A stretch of 64,000 bases of DNA, from the NCBI GenBank assembly GCA_015680905.1, contig CM027380.1, positions 32,418,001 to 32,482,000 on the forward strand, given 5' to 3'. The stretch's first letter is position 1; every line of letters starts with the position of its first letter. The notes beneath the pieces are model-generated. The model did not search any database. It was not told the origin of the DNA and saw only the letters and a program-made list of their open reading frames with translations. The position numbers and the translations under genes were made by a program. Below are positions 11,014 to 22,390 of this stretch, one piece after another. The DNA comes from Coptis chinensis. Its lineage: Eukaryota > Streptophyta > Magnoliopsida > Ranunculales > Ranunculaceae.

Positions 11014-11685
11014 GTGATCCATATGATTTACAAAGGAGTTATCCCACAGAAGAAGATTATGAGGGATAAAATCAGAAAGATATCGACAGTAAAAGAGGTT
11101 CTAAAGGTGAACATAGAGCCGATACCAATGAATCCCTCATTAGTAGCGGCAAGCATACCTGGAGCTATTATGTTTGTTCCCGATGATCTGTCAAAGGTGA
11201 TGTTACCTCATGATAATGCATTGTTAATTACGTTAAGGATATTTGGCTATGACGTGTAGAAAGTATTGGTCGATTGTGGAAGTTCGGTCAATATTCTGTT
11301 TTGGAAAGCATATACAGGTATCAGATTTGATGAGTCGCATCTCAAAGAACCACAATTTAATTTGTTTAGATTCAATGGAACTTCAACTAGACTAGCTGGA
11401 GAAATAAAATTGCCAGTAAGGGCAGGTCCACAGACAATAATGACTAAGTTTATAGTCATTAAGCATCACTCGGATCATAATGCTATTTTAGGAAGAAAAT
11501 GGATACATGCTATGAGAGCGGTTCCCAGTATTTTTTATCAGGTTATCAGATTTCCGACTGCTTTTGGACTACATGAGATACAAGGTGATCAGTCAGAATA
11601 TGATAAATGCAATTTTGTTATTGTGAAAGGTATGATGAAAGAGAAGAAAATAGATACTGGCGGCGTCTCGAAAGACGCCAAATAG
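11014..11685 (+). pseudogene. Tat aspartic protease region
   Basis: The protease cleaves the Gag-Pol polyprotein. The frame holds VLVDCGSSVNILFW, the D-[ST]-G-S type active site with Cys in second position, and later HSDHNAILGRKWIHAM, the C-terminal ILGR-like motif of retropepsins. A TAG at 11257, immediately before the active site, interrupts the frame and probably derives from CAG. The frame stays open to 11685, close to the MITE insertion. Confidence 0.82.
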
Positions 11686-11816
11686 CAATTAACAAAAGGT
11701 TTATCTCTAAAGTCCGATACCATGAATCAGCAGCAAGATTTTAGATTCACGTTAGAGTTGAAGATAGAGATGGAAATAGTTCCACGCAAAACAATGGAAG
11801 AAGTACAAAAATTCAA

Positions 11817-12027
11817 GGATCTTTTAGTATTACCCCCCTACTAGATGAGCCAATTAGGATTTACCCCAACTAGATGGAGAAATTAGGGTCTCCCCCCTGA
11901 ATACACACAAAAAAAAAGTCACTTACTTTTTTTTTGTGTGTATTCAGGGGGGAGACCCTAATTTCTCCATCTAGTTGGGGGAAATCCTAATTAGCTCATC
12001 TAGTAGGGGGGTAATACTAGTTAACCC
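11817..12027. mobile_element. Mutator-type foldback MITE, 211 bp, 9-bp TSD
   Basis: The element is an almost perfect palindrome. Each arm of about 95 bp contains agtattacccccctacta and ctagatggagaaattagg, around a short loop near 11925. The outer ends are ggatcttttagtattacc and, inverted, gggttaactagtattacc. Both flanks carry the identical 9-mer aaaattcaa (11808-11816 and 12028-12036), the Mutator-type TSD length. Removing it joins the pol frame smoothly across the site, which confirms insertion into an existing element. Confidence 0.85.
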
Positions 12028-12036
12028 AAAATTCAA

Positions 12037-12900
12037 TATCGGTCAGAATAATGAAAGTTGTTTCACTTTTATTGGAACAGAGCTTGAGGGGTCAGACAAG
12101 ATTTGGTAGATTTTTTAAGGACAAATAAAGATGTATTCGCTTGGTCGATGGCAGATCTACCAGGTATTGACCTTCTTATATGTTCTCATAAGTTGAATAT
12201 GCGAGAAGGAGCAGTTCCTATACATCAGAAGCATAGGAAGGTTCGGCCGATATACGCAGATGCTGTGCAAAATGAAATAAAAAAGATGTTGGAATGTGGA
12301 ATCATCAAGGAAATCGATAATTCAGAATGGGTGGCAAATATTATGGTTGTCCCAAAGAAGAATGGAAAGGTTATGATCTGTGTGGATTTCACAGATGTTA
12401 ACAAAGAGTGTCCTAAAGATTATTATCCGATGCCCAGAATTGATGAATTGGTCGACCGAACATCTAGTCTCGAGTTGCTGAGTTTTTGCGATGGGCATTC
12501 ATGATATTTTCAGGTTGTCATGGCAGTTTTGGATTAGTTGAAAACAGCGTTTGTTGTGGAAGGAGGTATTTACTGTTTTGTTCAAATGCCGTTTGGTTTA
12601 AAGAATGCTAGAGCAACATATCAGCGGTTGGTTGAGAGAATGTTTAAGCATTTTATCAAACAAATTGTGGAAGTTTATATCGATGATATGGTAATCAAAT
12701 CGAAAAAAGCAGAAGATCATGTTAAGGATCTTGATACGGTGTTTCGGATATTCAGACAATTTAATATGAAGCTCAACTCAGAGAAATGTATTTTTGGGGT
12801 CAATTCAAGGAAATTTCTGGGGTATATAGTCACAAAGAGAGGTATAGATGTGAATCCAGACCAAATTCGAGCTATTCAATAGATTCCTTCTCCGAGTACT
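12037..12900 (+). pseudogene. Tat reverse transcriptase
   Basis: RT copies the element RNA into DNA. Recognisable segments in order: FLRTNKDVFAWS, PKKNGKVMICVDFTDVNKEC, YPMPRIDELVD, FVQMPFGLKNARATYQRLV and VYIDDMVIKS with the catalytic YIDD box, then KCIFGVNSRKFLGYIVT. Stops at 12502 (TGA, probably from TGG), 12535 (TAG) and 12880 (TAG) and a frame change near 12095 make it non-functional. The spacing and order of the RT blocks are otherwise intact. Confidence 0.92.
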
Positions 12901-12933
12901 AGGAAACAAATACAAAAGCTGACAGGAAGAACT

Positions 12934-13540
12934 GTGGCTTTAAATAGGTTCATATCAAGAACTTCAGACCGATGCAAACCCTTATTCAAGTTGCTGAAGG
13001 AGAATACAAAGTTCATATGGGAGGAAGAATGTGAAGGGGCTTTCTCATATTTAAAGAAGTATCTCCAAGAAGTGCCAACTTTGATAAAGCCAGAGGAAGG
13101 TGATACTTTGTTTTTATACTTAGCAGTATCGGATTTTGCTATTAGCTCAATATTAGTAAAAGTGGAAAATGGGGCTGAGCGACTTGTTTATTTTCAATCC
13201 AAAACCATGCTGGAGGCTGAAATTCGATATTCGATGTTGGAAAAATATGTATTAGCTCTTCTTTATTCTACTTAAAGGTTGAAACCTTATTTTCAAGCCC
13301 ACTCAGTCATTGTCATGACAAATCGTCTGTTAAAGCATACTTTAGCCAAAACAGCCAAGTCAAGAAGAATGGCGAAGTGGTCAGTACTTATTGATGAATT
13401 TGGAATTGAGTATCGAAATAGGGTTTCAGAGAAGAGCCAAGTTTTGGAGGATTTTTTAGAGGATTTTTCCGCTGAAGACGAAAATTGGGACATTAGAGAG
13501 GATAGTAGTTTACATCTGAAAGAACCTGATGATGTGATGG
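12934..13540 (+). pseudogene. Tat RNase H (first, RT-associated)
   Basis: This follows RT directly. It contains ALNRFISRTSDRCKPLF and LFLYLAVSDFAISSILV, where the first acidic residue of the domain lies, then YSMLEKYVLALLYST, a stop (TAA 13273), and VIVMTNRLLKHTLAKTAKSR followed by MAKWSVLIDEFGIEY. This is the typical RT-RNaseH connection of Ty3 elements, in which RNase H removes the RNA strand during reverse transcription. One nonsense codon splits it. Confidence 0.85.
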
Positions 13541-13569
13541 ATGAGGATAATCCATGGGCTAGTACAAAT

Positions 13570-13881
13570 GGGTGGAGACTTTTTGTTGATAGATCATCAG
13601 GTCAAAAGGGATGTGGTAACGGAGTGGTTATGATAACACTAGACAATGGGGCATTGATTACAGGATTGGAAATGGCTACATCGCTAAATGTCAAGGAATT
13701 ATCTGTATTCAGTGATTCTCAGCTAGTGGTAAGCCAAATCAATGGAGGGTATTCAACTAAATGTGATAATATGATTGATTATTTGAATTTCGTTAAAAAG
13801 AAGCTCTAGAATTTCAACAGAATTAAATTTCAGCACCTTGATTGAGGGGAAAACCGACATGCAGATGCTTTGGCATATATC
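13570..13881 (+). pseudogene. Second RNase H domain (aRNH), Tat-lineage marker
   Basis: WRLFVDRSSGQKGCGNGVVM, then LSVFSDSQLVVSQINGGY and, after two stops, GENRHADALAY match the archaeal-type second RNase H of Tat-lineage elements: D in FVD, D in FSDSQL and HADALA at the end. Its presence between RNase H and integrase is the basis for the Tat assignment. Stops at 13807 (TAG) and about 13843 (TGA) interrupt it. Confidence 0.82.
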
Positions 13882-15228
13882 GTTGCTATACTGGAAAATA
13901 CAGAGGGACATATGTTGCAAGTGGGTGTTCAGCAGAATCCAAGTATCGATATAAAGTATCTAGAAGTTATGGAGATAGATACGCTGGGGGTGTCATGGTT
14001 AAACAACTATATTTTATTTTTGTCTAAAGGTGAGTTGCCCAAGGATAAAAATGAGGCCAGAAGAGTAAAATCTGGCGCTGAAAGATATCTGCTAATAGAG
14101 GATGACTTATATTGGAAAAACCCTGGCGGACCGCATTTGAAATGTATATCGATGGCCGAGGCTAATCAAATCATTGCGGAGATGCATGAAGGGGAGTGTG
14201 GAAATCATTCAGTAGGAAGATCCTTGGCTAACAAGATAATGAGGCAATGATATTTTTGGCCACAAATGCGAAGGGATTGCCTTCGATATGCAAAGAAGTG
14301 CATTCAGTGTCAGAAGCATGGTCATGCAATTCATGTTCCAGCAGAGGAATTGCACTGTGTGTTGAACCCATGGCCATTTGCTTTATGGGGGATGGACATT
14401 GTTGGACCTCTAATACCTGGGAGAGGAAAGAAAAGGTTTATGCTTGCGATGACTGATTACTTTACTAAATGGGTAGAGACTATAGCTTTGCAACATATCA
14501 GAGAACAAGATATTATCAGTTTTCTATTTGAAAGAGTAGTGTGTCGATACGGTTTACCATATGCCATCATATCAGATAATGGTCCTCAGTTCATTGGAAG
14601 CAAGGTGAGAGATTTCCTAGAATCATATAAGATCAAACACTTCACATCAGCACCTTATTATGCTCAGGGGAATGGGCAAGCTGAAGTGATAAATAAGACC
14701 ATTATGGATAATATCAAAAAGAAATTAGATGACAAAAAAGGCTTATGGGTCGATGAGCTAAACAGTGTGCTATGGGCATACATGACAACTCCAAGAGTAG
14801 CTGCAGGAGAGTCGCCATTTACTCTGGCCTATGGGATGGAAGCAGTAACTCCACCTGAGATGGTGGTATCTACAGCCAGAACATTGCTTGTTGAAAAAGG
14901 GTTGAATGACCAGGGGATGCATGCAAAGATCTTAAACTTGGAAGAAAAACGAGAGCAAGCAAGAATTCAGCTTGATTGTTACCACATACAGTTAAGGAAA
15001 GCATTCAATAAGAAAGTCAGAGGAAGTTTCCAAGAAGGCGATCTAGTATTGAAAGAAGTCCCTCAAGTGACAAAAGAGAAGGGAGCGGGCAAGTTATCGG
15101 CAAATTGGGAGGGGCCTTATATTGTACATAAGGTTGGAATAAATGGAGCATATTATTTGAAAAATGCTGATGGTGACGGGCTACCAAAACCTCAGAATAT
15201 CAATAATCTGAAGGTATTTTATCAATGA
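13882..15228 (+). pseudogene. Tat integrase, nearly intact
   Basis: Integrase inserts the cDNA into the chromosome. The zinc-binding H2C2 module is visible (EMHEGECGNHS, then KKCIQCQKHG), split by one TGA at 14248. The catalytic core has the D,D,E triad: GMDIVGP, ISDNGPQFIG and GNGQAEVINKT. The C-terminal part (GSFQEGDLVLKEV, LSANWEGPYIVHKV) matches the usual GPY/F module of Ty3 integrases, and the frame stays open to the TGA at 15226. With 320 uninterrupted codons it is the best-preserved pol domain. Confidence 0.93.
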
Positions 15229-15339
15229 TGTAGTTTTTTTTTTTCAATTTCATCAAGTAATACGCTTTGTAGTAATAATATTCATTTCAATAAAAAAGTT
15301 TCGGATTCATAATGCAATGATGTTATACTATTGTGTATC

Positions 15340-15757
15340 GAAATTCTTGGTATCGACAGAAATGTTGGCATCAGGCATATCGCCAAAAGCCCTGGTATCA
15401 GAAACAATGGCAGATACCAGGCACATAAAGTTCTGGTATCGACAACAATGTTGATATCAGGCATATCGCCAAAAGCCCTTGTATCAGAAACAATGGCAGA
15501 TACCAGGCACATAAAGTCCTGGTATCAACAGAAATATTGGCATCAGGCATATCGCCAAAAGCCCTGGTATCAACAGACGTGTTGATATTAGGCACGTAAA
15601 GTCATGATATTGACAGAAATGTGGATATTAGGCATATCGTCAAAAGCCCTATTATTGACAGACGTGTTGATACCAGGCACATAAAATCCTGATATCAGCA
15701 GAAATGTTGGTATTAGGCATATTGTCAAAGTCCTGGTATCAAAAACAATGGCAGATA
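15340..15757. repeat. About 85-bp minisatellite, left block
   Basis: Units of 85-86 bp start at 15421, 15507, 15592 and 15677 with gcacataaagtcctggtatc. They continue through caaaagccctggtatcag and agaaacaatggcagatacc. The block is interrupted in its last unit by the solo LTR at 15758. Open frames across it are repeat artefacts. Confidence 0.9.
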
Positions 15758-17108
15758 TGATAAACTTAAAAAGTATAGTTTTACCTAAACTTAACTAATT
15801 AAACTCAAGAATAAGTAAAACGATTAAATTTTACTCTAATGTATTAAAGTTCTACTTTCGTATCAATGCAATATGTGGAGTAGAGAATTTGTTCCACTCC
15901 TAGTTCGTTTAAACGTAAGATTTCCTAGTTAATTAATTCTAACAAAATTGATAAGAGTAACGAAATGAAAATATACTAATGCAGTGATTGAATACTAATA
16001 GAAATGATGTAAATTATATTACGGCAATTCAATACTACGATGTGAATATGGAACGGAATTAGGGGAATTTGATTCCACCTTGATTCGACTTAATAAACTA
16101 GCATAGAATTTGTTGTAATCCTAATCTTTACGTTTTCACGTAAAGGTTAGGTATTTCTAACCCCTAATTATTCATGGTAATCTCTACCAACTAATAATTA
16201 GCATATGAAGCAATTTAACCCATTCTCATGGTGAACTAATTACTTTCTAGAGTGGAATAGATTATCACAACTATATCTATACTAACACAATCAAGTTTTC
16301 ATCAAAACTTCCTTAAACCCCTCTAATGGAGGTTTAGTTTTGATTCATCAAACTATCATTTTTAGAATAAGAACAATAAGAACAAGACATTATTGAAAGA
16401 ATAATAATTACTTTATTAATCTAATTGAAAGAGTCTAATGATTCAAAACTGTATTAAAACTAGGTACTGACTAATTAATTAAATCTAATATATATTATGG
16501 ATCTAATATAGGATATCTATCTAATCCAAGATATATCAAGAGTTTGGCCTTAGTCCTCTTTATATATAAGAGGCTAGGTCTACAAAATCATGCATGGGCT
16601 TTGGAGCCATATTTTGGGCCATAAAATCGAGCCCAAAACCTTGTTACTTCAGTCCACAATCTACTGGAAATGGCTTCAATAGCCTTTTCATCCACTTCCA
16701 CTCCTCCGATTGGATCAAGGCCTAGACCATTAGAAATCTCATTCCGAGCCGGTCGTTTTGACATATGATAGGCCCAATTTCGAGGTCTAAGTCCAAAGAT
16801 ACGGCCTGTAGAAGTTCTGTTGACTTTTGTACGCTATTTCTGCCCGCGTTGACTTTGACTTTTCAGCTTTGATCGGGCTTTAAAAAGGCTTCTTCTCCTT
16901 GAATCTTGGCCTTTAATCATATAACTTCTTAGTAACCAACTTTTGCTCCTTTATCTCGCAAAAGGGATACATTTCTACACATAATTGACTCCAATACCTG
17001 AAATATATAAAAGCACGTAAACAACACTAACTCTTATTTATTAATCACATAATTGGTCTAAAAGTAATATTGTTAAGGGGTTAAAACTACAGTTTTGGGC
17101 TCTTATTA
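15758..17108 (-). mobile_element. Athila-type solo LTR, 1351 bp, TSD agata
   Basis: On the minus strand it begins TAATAAGAGCCCAAAACTG (normally TGATAAGAGCC, one mutation) and ends GTTTATCA. It shares long segments with the LTRs of elements A and B. The 5-mer agata occurs immediately on both sides (15753-15757 and 17109-17113). There is no internal region, so it was left by LTR-LTR recombination. It sits inside the minisatellite of the Tat element. Confidence 0.9.
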
Positions 17109-17650
17109 AGATACTAGGCACATAAAGTTTTGATATCAGCAGAAATGTTGGTATTAGGCATATTGTCAAAGTCCTGGTATCAAAAACAATGGCAGATACC
17201 AGGCACATAAAGTCCTGATATCAGTAAAAATGTTGGTGTTAGGCATATTGTCAAAAGTCCTGGTGTAAAAAACAATGACCGATACCAGGCATACAAAGTC
17301 CTAGTATCAGCAGTATTGGTGATATTAGGCATATCGTCAAAAGTCCTGGTATAAAAAACAATGGCAAATACTAGGCACATAAAGTCCTGATATCAGCAGA
17401 AATGTTGGTATTAGGCATATTACCAAAGTCCTGGTATCAAAAACAATGGCAGATACCAGGCACATAAAGTCCTGATATCAGCATAAATGTTGGTGTTAGG
17501 CATATTATCAAAAGTCCTGGTATTAAAAATAATGGCCGATACCAGACATACAAAGTCCTAGTATCAGCAGTACTGGTGATATTAGGCATATCATCAAAAG
17601 TCTTGGTATCAAATATGATGGCCGATACCAGGCATGTTAAAGGAATCATA
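17109..17650. repeat. About 85-bp minisatellite, right block
   Basis: A continuation of the same minisatellite after the solo LTR, with units near 17116, 17203, 17289, 17374 and 17460 (variants of gcacataaagtcctgatatc). Units here are more diverged and show a higher-order pattern in which alternate units read cagtattggtgatattagg or cagaaatgttggtattagg. Confidence 0.88.
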
Positions 17651-17897
17651 TCGGTAGCAAGGATGCGACATCAGATATCATGTTAATGATAAAGGTGCGT
17701 TGGTTAAATTTTTATTTTTGCGACAGTTGCTATAATTGTAGTTATTGAAATGTTTTCATAATTAAAGGTACATGTCCAAAGGATAAATTATGGTGCAATA
17801 AGAGAGTTGAGATATAGATAATAATAGTTTATTCTTAGTAGTTTTTGTCAAGAACATGGACACATAGCATAGATAACTGAAAAACAGAAAGAAAAAC

Positions 17898-18185
17898 TTA
17901 GTCTTCATCGTCATCATCATCTTCATCTTCATCATTACTTTCATCTTCATTCTCATCATCACCATCATCTCCGTCAGTGGGAGATTCGTCATTGTTAGGT
18001 TCATAACAATAAGGATCTTGGAGCCACTCATCAACTTCTTCTTTATTTTCTTCTTCTTCTTCTGCTGCTTCAGTTTCTTCTTCGTCATCAGAGTACTCTG
18101 TGGTTGGGTAGTCTGACCAGTCGAGCCATTCAGGAAGGACCATGAAAATGGCAAGAATGAGAAGATAGAAGGAGAGAGGAGACAT
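17898..18185 (-). CDS. Small protein with hydrophobic N-terminus and acidic tail (95 aa), antisense in Tat element
   Basis: The minus-strand ORF starts MSPLSFYLLILAIFMVLPEW, a signal-peptide or membrane-anchor-like segment. It continues with a linker (LDWSDYPTTEYSDD), an extended acidic region (EEETEAAEEEEENKEEVDEW), a short non-acidic patch (LQDPYCYEPNN) and a terminal Asp/Glu run (DEDEDDDDDED). It lies antisense between integrase and the antisense ORF at 19238-21701, flanked by the two minisatellites. I know no retrotransposon domain of this type. It has no stops although its neighbours are full of them, which argues for a young or constrained frame. However, GAT/GAA-rich simple sequence can stay open by chance. 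Confidence 0.45.
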   Translation of the reverse strand: MSPLSFYLLILAIFMVLPEWLDWSDYPTTEYSDDEEETEAAEEEEENKEEVDEWLQDPYCYEPNNDESPTDGDDGDDENEDESNDEDEDDDDDED

Positions 18186-18566
18186 GTTGTTATGTTTTAC
18201 GATTGTCGTTTTTCAGTAAAATGGGTAGTAAAAAGTAAATTTGAGTCGTAACGTGATTTTTTTTAATACAAGTAAGAGATGGTAAAAATGAGAAAAATAA
18301 ATGATATTTAGCATGAAAACAAGAAAAATTAAGGGCAATTAGCAGGAAAACGAGGAGTTGGTTAATAAAGTCAGGGGAAAAAGTAAATTTGTGGTTGTCT
18401 GTGTATGGGACGTTTGGGAAGTAGTAATTCATTTAATGATAATTTAATAAAATTAAATAGGTTATCATTTCAATGAATGTTTGGTTTTTTGGAATTGGTG
18501 TGTTGATTTCTTTTAGATAATACAGGGAATTAACTAATACTCTATTGTTGGTTAAGTCATTTTCTA

Positions 18567-19039
18567 GTGATACAAGTTTTAGTATCGCCGATACTCTCTT
18601 TTTGGTTGAGGGTATCGAAAATTTTATTTTCTGGTGATACAAGTCTTAGTATCGCCGATACTCTCTTTTGGTTGAGGGTATCGAAAATTTCATTTTTTGG
18701 TGATACAAGTCTTAGTATCGCCGATACTCTTTTTTTGGTTGAGGGTATCAAAAATTTCATTTTCTGGTGATACAAGTCTTAGTATCACCGATACTCTCTT
18801 TTTGGTTGAGGGTATCAAAAATTTCATTTTCTGGTGATACAAGTCTTAGTATCGCCGATACTCTCTTTTTGGTTGAGGGTATCGAAAATTTCATTTTCTG
18901 GTGATACAAGTCTTAGTATCGCCGATACTCTCTTTTTGGTTGAGGGTATCAAAAATTTCATTTTCTGGTAATACAAGTCTTAGTATCGCCGATACTCTCT
19001 TTTTGGTTGAGGGTATCAAAAATTTCATTTTCTGGTGAT
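18567..19039. repeat. 67-bp minisatellite, 7 copies
   Basis: Units of 66-67 bp begin gtgatacaagtcttagtatc at 18567, 18634, 18700 and 18767, then at similar spacing to 19039. Each holds a perfect 13-base palindrome, gtatcgccgatac, then tctttttggttgagggtatc. Copies are more than 90% identical. Arrays of this kind are known in the 3' region of Tat/Ogre-type elements. Confidence 0.92.
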
Positions 19040-19237
19040 AAAGTTTAAAATATATATTATCAGTACATACATATGGATGGTATATTGCAAAAATGGTATA
19101 GATTCAAGTTCCACATGCATTAAAGGATATTACAAGCAAAAATATTACAAAAGCGGTTGAGCAGATGGAATTTTGGAAAGGATAAAAGAAAATAGTAGCA
19201 ATATTGCAGAGTATTACACGTACAAATGGTACAAATT

Positions 19238-21701
19238 TCAAACTGGAGGGGTATTAAGCAGATCATCTATATCACCAAACTCATTAGTAATACGAGGGGT
19301 GGTATTAACAGCAATGCAAGAGGTTGTTGTAGTTGCGGCATCAGGAGTAGATGGAGTTGTAGTTGGAAGTTCTTCTATAGGAGCATTATCGGCAGAAAGT
19401 CCATGTTCTTCAAGAACAGCACGAGGAACATGTGGTCTGAAGACTTCCAACCGATCAGCAAGAATGTTTAAAGATTCAACAACATTGTTATATTCAATAT
19501 CTGAAGCTTCTGAAGTTTCTTTATACTTTGCTTCTACGATAGCAAAGTCTTCAGTAACTTTCTTCAGATTTTCAACATGTTCTTTCTTCAGAATCTCCGT
19601 ATGTTATGCAATCTTCTGTTGTAAAGTCTGTTCAGCAGCCTCGACATTCGCTTTCAAGTCGCTTGTCAGTTGATTGTTTTCTTTTGTCAAGCAAGTTACT
19701 TTATGGTTCAATTGATCAATTTCTAGCTGTTGAGTTTCAACTGTTTTTCTAAAGCGACCAATATCATGGTCTTGATGATAGTGGGAGTCAAATTGGGCCA
19801 TAGCAGCTACTTTAGCCTAAAAAAGTAACGAAAATAGATAAGCAGATATAATTGGAGATGAAGTCAAGGATACTTGGTCAAGAAAGAAAAGTATGAATAC
19901 CTTTTCTATAACATCACAGAAGGTTGTTAAGTGTTCTGAAGGAGATACATCACGCATAACAATCTTATCTTTTGGAAGAACACAGTTAGAGGACAGGGTC
20001 ACACCTAAATCTTCAGGGGGATTATTAGCAAACAGCGAGGCGGCTAAGGGAATATAGGTTCCATCACATAGATGGAATACATGCTTGAATAGTTCACTGG
20101 TATCAGAAGAAGGAATAGATTCAAGTGTTTGTCTTTCAACAAGCCCACTCTCCCCACAAGTTTTTCGTTTCTTGGAACTAGATTGAGTATGGGTATCTTG
20201 AGACGAAGTACGAGATATGTTTTTAGGAGGAGCAGAATGCTTGTCTTTAGAAGAAGAAGTCTGAATGCCTAAGGGTGGGGCAGGCTGCTGGTTCTATGAA
20301 GCTTTGGCCGATGTAGTGTCAGTAGCTTTCTATTTTCCTTTATCAGGAAATTGGCGACTAACATTTGGGTTCGCTGACAATCGAGGTGCCATATCTATAT
20401 ACAATAAACGATGCTGGCCAAATATATTTTGTAAAATTGGATATTCATAAAAATTAGGAACTTCTTTTTTAATTTGGGGGAAAAGATTTGGAGTCATGGT
20501 AAGATTGTTATCTAAATAATCGAAGAAATTGTGGGGAAGACTAGGAGGTAGTTCATGCAAAGCAAAGGAGGACACAAGAAAAAAAGGATCGTTTAAAGGA
20601 TTTGTTGAAGGAGATTGAGTGGGAATTGGCGACTGACCCATTTTGTGAAGAGCCCAAATCTGAAGAACATAAAGAGGAGCTCGGTAATATTTGATGTCAG
20701 GAAGAGCAATAGTAAGGCGAGGGTTCCCTTCTTTATCAGCCCCAGTTCTGACATCGATTTCTTTATCAGTTCCTTCTAAGAGTTTGAGCACTCTGTTTGA
20801 GTTCCCACGAGCTTTTTCAAAATGTGGGAGAAGTACTGAAAAGATGTAGAAAGGTTGGGCCCCCCAGAGTGGGATTCCGACATATATAAATATCAAAGTT
20901 ATCGAAGTTAAATCAAAATGAGGGTATACCTGAAGAATTAAAGACTTGATGTTTCAGAGGAGGTTTTGTTGGAGGATCAGCACTTTCCCAATCACCCAAA
21001 ACAATGATAGGATACTTGGTCCATTCCTTGTCGCTTTTACGATTTTTACAGATGATACCCTTGATGGTTGATTTGTTGTGTTTTCTAGGGTAAAAATATC
21101 CAGGAAGTTTTTCACCGAATTTATAGTGCCTAAGGATATCGGATAATCTGATTCTATCGGCTTCATACTTTTCTGGGGGGAGGTGGTTATTATAATAATT
21201 GCAGATAAACATTAACCTCTAGAAATTTCCCATACCTTGACCAGGGGAAATGTTCAGATAGTTTAACATTTCGCGATAGAGATTGGTCAGAGGAAATCTC
21301 AATCCAGTGGCGAGTTGGCCAACAGTGACAATGATCGCTCGTCTGGTGCCACTTTGACATTTGGTAAAGGTCCGAGTACCAGCATAGTGTTGCAGATAAA
21401 GGGATGGGGGAATTTGATAAGCAGTCTAAACTAACGCTAGATTGGGTCTTTTGATAAAGAAAGGGCTGAGTCCATGTTTCCATTGACTTGTATCTTCAAC
21501 AGTTTCGCACTTAGATTCTGAGGCAGTGGTTTCAAAAGAATGACAAGGAATTCCCCTTACAACATAAGACAAATCCCAAGAATTCTGAGGTCGATATGGT
21601 CTCGTAGAAGTAGAGGCAAGATTATGGCTACGAAGTCTATCGTCAGAATGGGTATCTTCACTATTAATGCTATAATCAGAGATGGTATCTTCACTCGCCA
21701 T
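19238..21701 (-). pseudogene. Antisense additional ORF (aORF) of the Tat element, with intron
   Basis: Reading on the minus strand, the N-terminus is MASEDTISDYSINSEDTHSD, then PYRPQNSWDLSYVVRGIPC. A globular part follows with FPLTNLYREMLNYLNISPGQG, YKFGEKLPGYFYPRKHN and APLYVLQIWALHKMGQ. Next come a Ser/Lys-rich linker and a coiled-coil-like end (IGRFRKTVETQQLEIDQLNH, then AEQTLQQKIA). An intron with clean borders spans 19817-19900. Stops at about 21424, 21219 and 20270 and a frame change near 20910 break it. Antisense ORFs after integrase are known from Retand and Grande elements; their function is not established. The total of roughly 780 codons fits a plant-transposon-like protein with a dimerising tail. 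Confidence 0.7.
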
Positions 21702-22377
21702 TAGGAGGACTATAAACAAAGATGGGATGACAAAGGTATTCTTAGTATTGTCAAATTAATATATATAGCATATTATCAGATGGTACAGTTTTTAAGTTAT
21801 TGGAAATGGCGATATAAAGGTTGTCATATCGGAAATTTTGATATACGTTTTTAACAAGTTGATATATCCGATGGGCAAAATAGTACAAAAAGGAATATCT
21901 AAGCAAATCATCTTAAGACAGTAAAGATGTAAACTTTGAAACATTATCAAACATTCTAGAGTGTTATCTACAGTGTGTAAACACGAAAGTAGATAAGTTT
22001 ACGACATTCAAAATTTTAGATGGCTTTAAAACCCTAGAGATAATTATACTATCATATTTTATTTCTTATAAACTGATTATAGTAAGGTATATTTTAGCGA
22101 GGCTAACAAGATGTAGGAAGTTATGAGCATACCTTGTTAGGTGCAAGGGTTGGCTTTCTTTCTGAGAAATTGACGGTAAGAATGCATCACAGCAGAGACA
22201 AAGCAAGAAAAATCGTGTTCTGGATTGGATGAAGCATATGAAAGAAGCTTAGAGTTGTGGAAAAGATAAACGGATTGTTTTAAATTTTTGACAATATGGA
22301 CTGGGTTGCTAGTTGGGCCCAAACTGATATCACCGCTTATTGAAAAATTGAAATTTTTGAGTGAAATTTCAAATTTT
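21702..22377. other. Tat element 3' untranslated stretch
   Basis: AT-rich sequence between the aORF start and the polypurine tract. It should contain the promoter of the antisense ORF, but no TATA box stands out. The end (about 22140-22380) has a minus-strand frame continuous with the LTR that I regard as chance. Confidence 0.5.
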
Positions 22378-22390
22378 CGAGAGGGGGCGA
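22378..22390 (+). promoter_or_regulatory. Polypurine tract of the Tat element
   Basis: gagagggggcga lies directly before the 3' LTR, where plus-strand DNA synthesis is primed. Confidence 0.8.

Noticed and set aside
15282..15595. Several ORFs over the 85-bp minisatellite
   Set aside because: Repeat-derived frames on both strands with no domain.
17762..18154. 130-codon minus frame overlapping the acidic ORF (Lys/Met-rich)
   Set aside because: It is the shifted frame of the GAT/GAA-rich sequence. The overlapping frame with the hydrophobic leader and acidic tail is the more coherent one.
18567..18770. Plus- and minus-strand frames across the 67-bp repeats
   Set aside because: A period near 66-67 keeps frames open by repetition. 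The peptides are repeat artefacts.
18567..19039. Regular repeats resembling a CRISPR array
   Set aside because: The units are contiguous 66-67 bp copies without unique spacers, in a plant retrotransposon.
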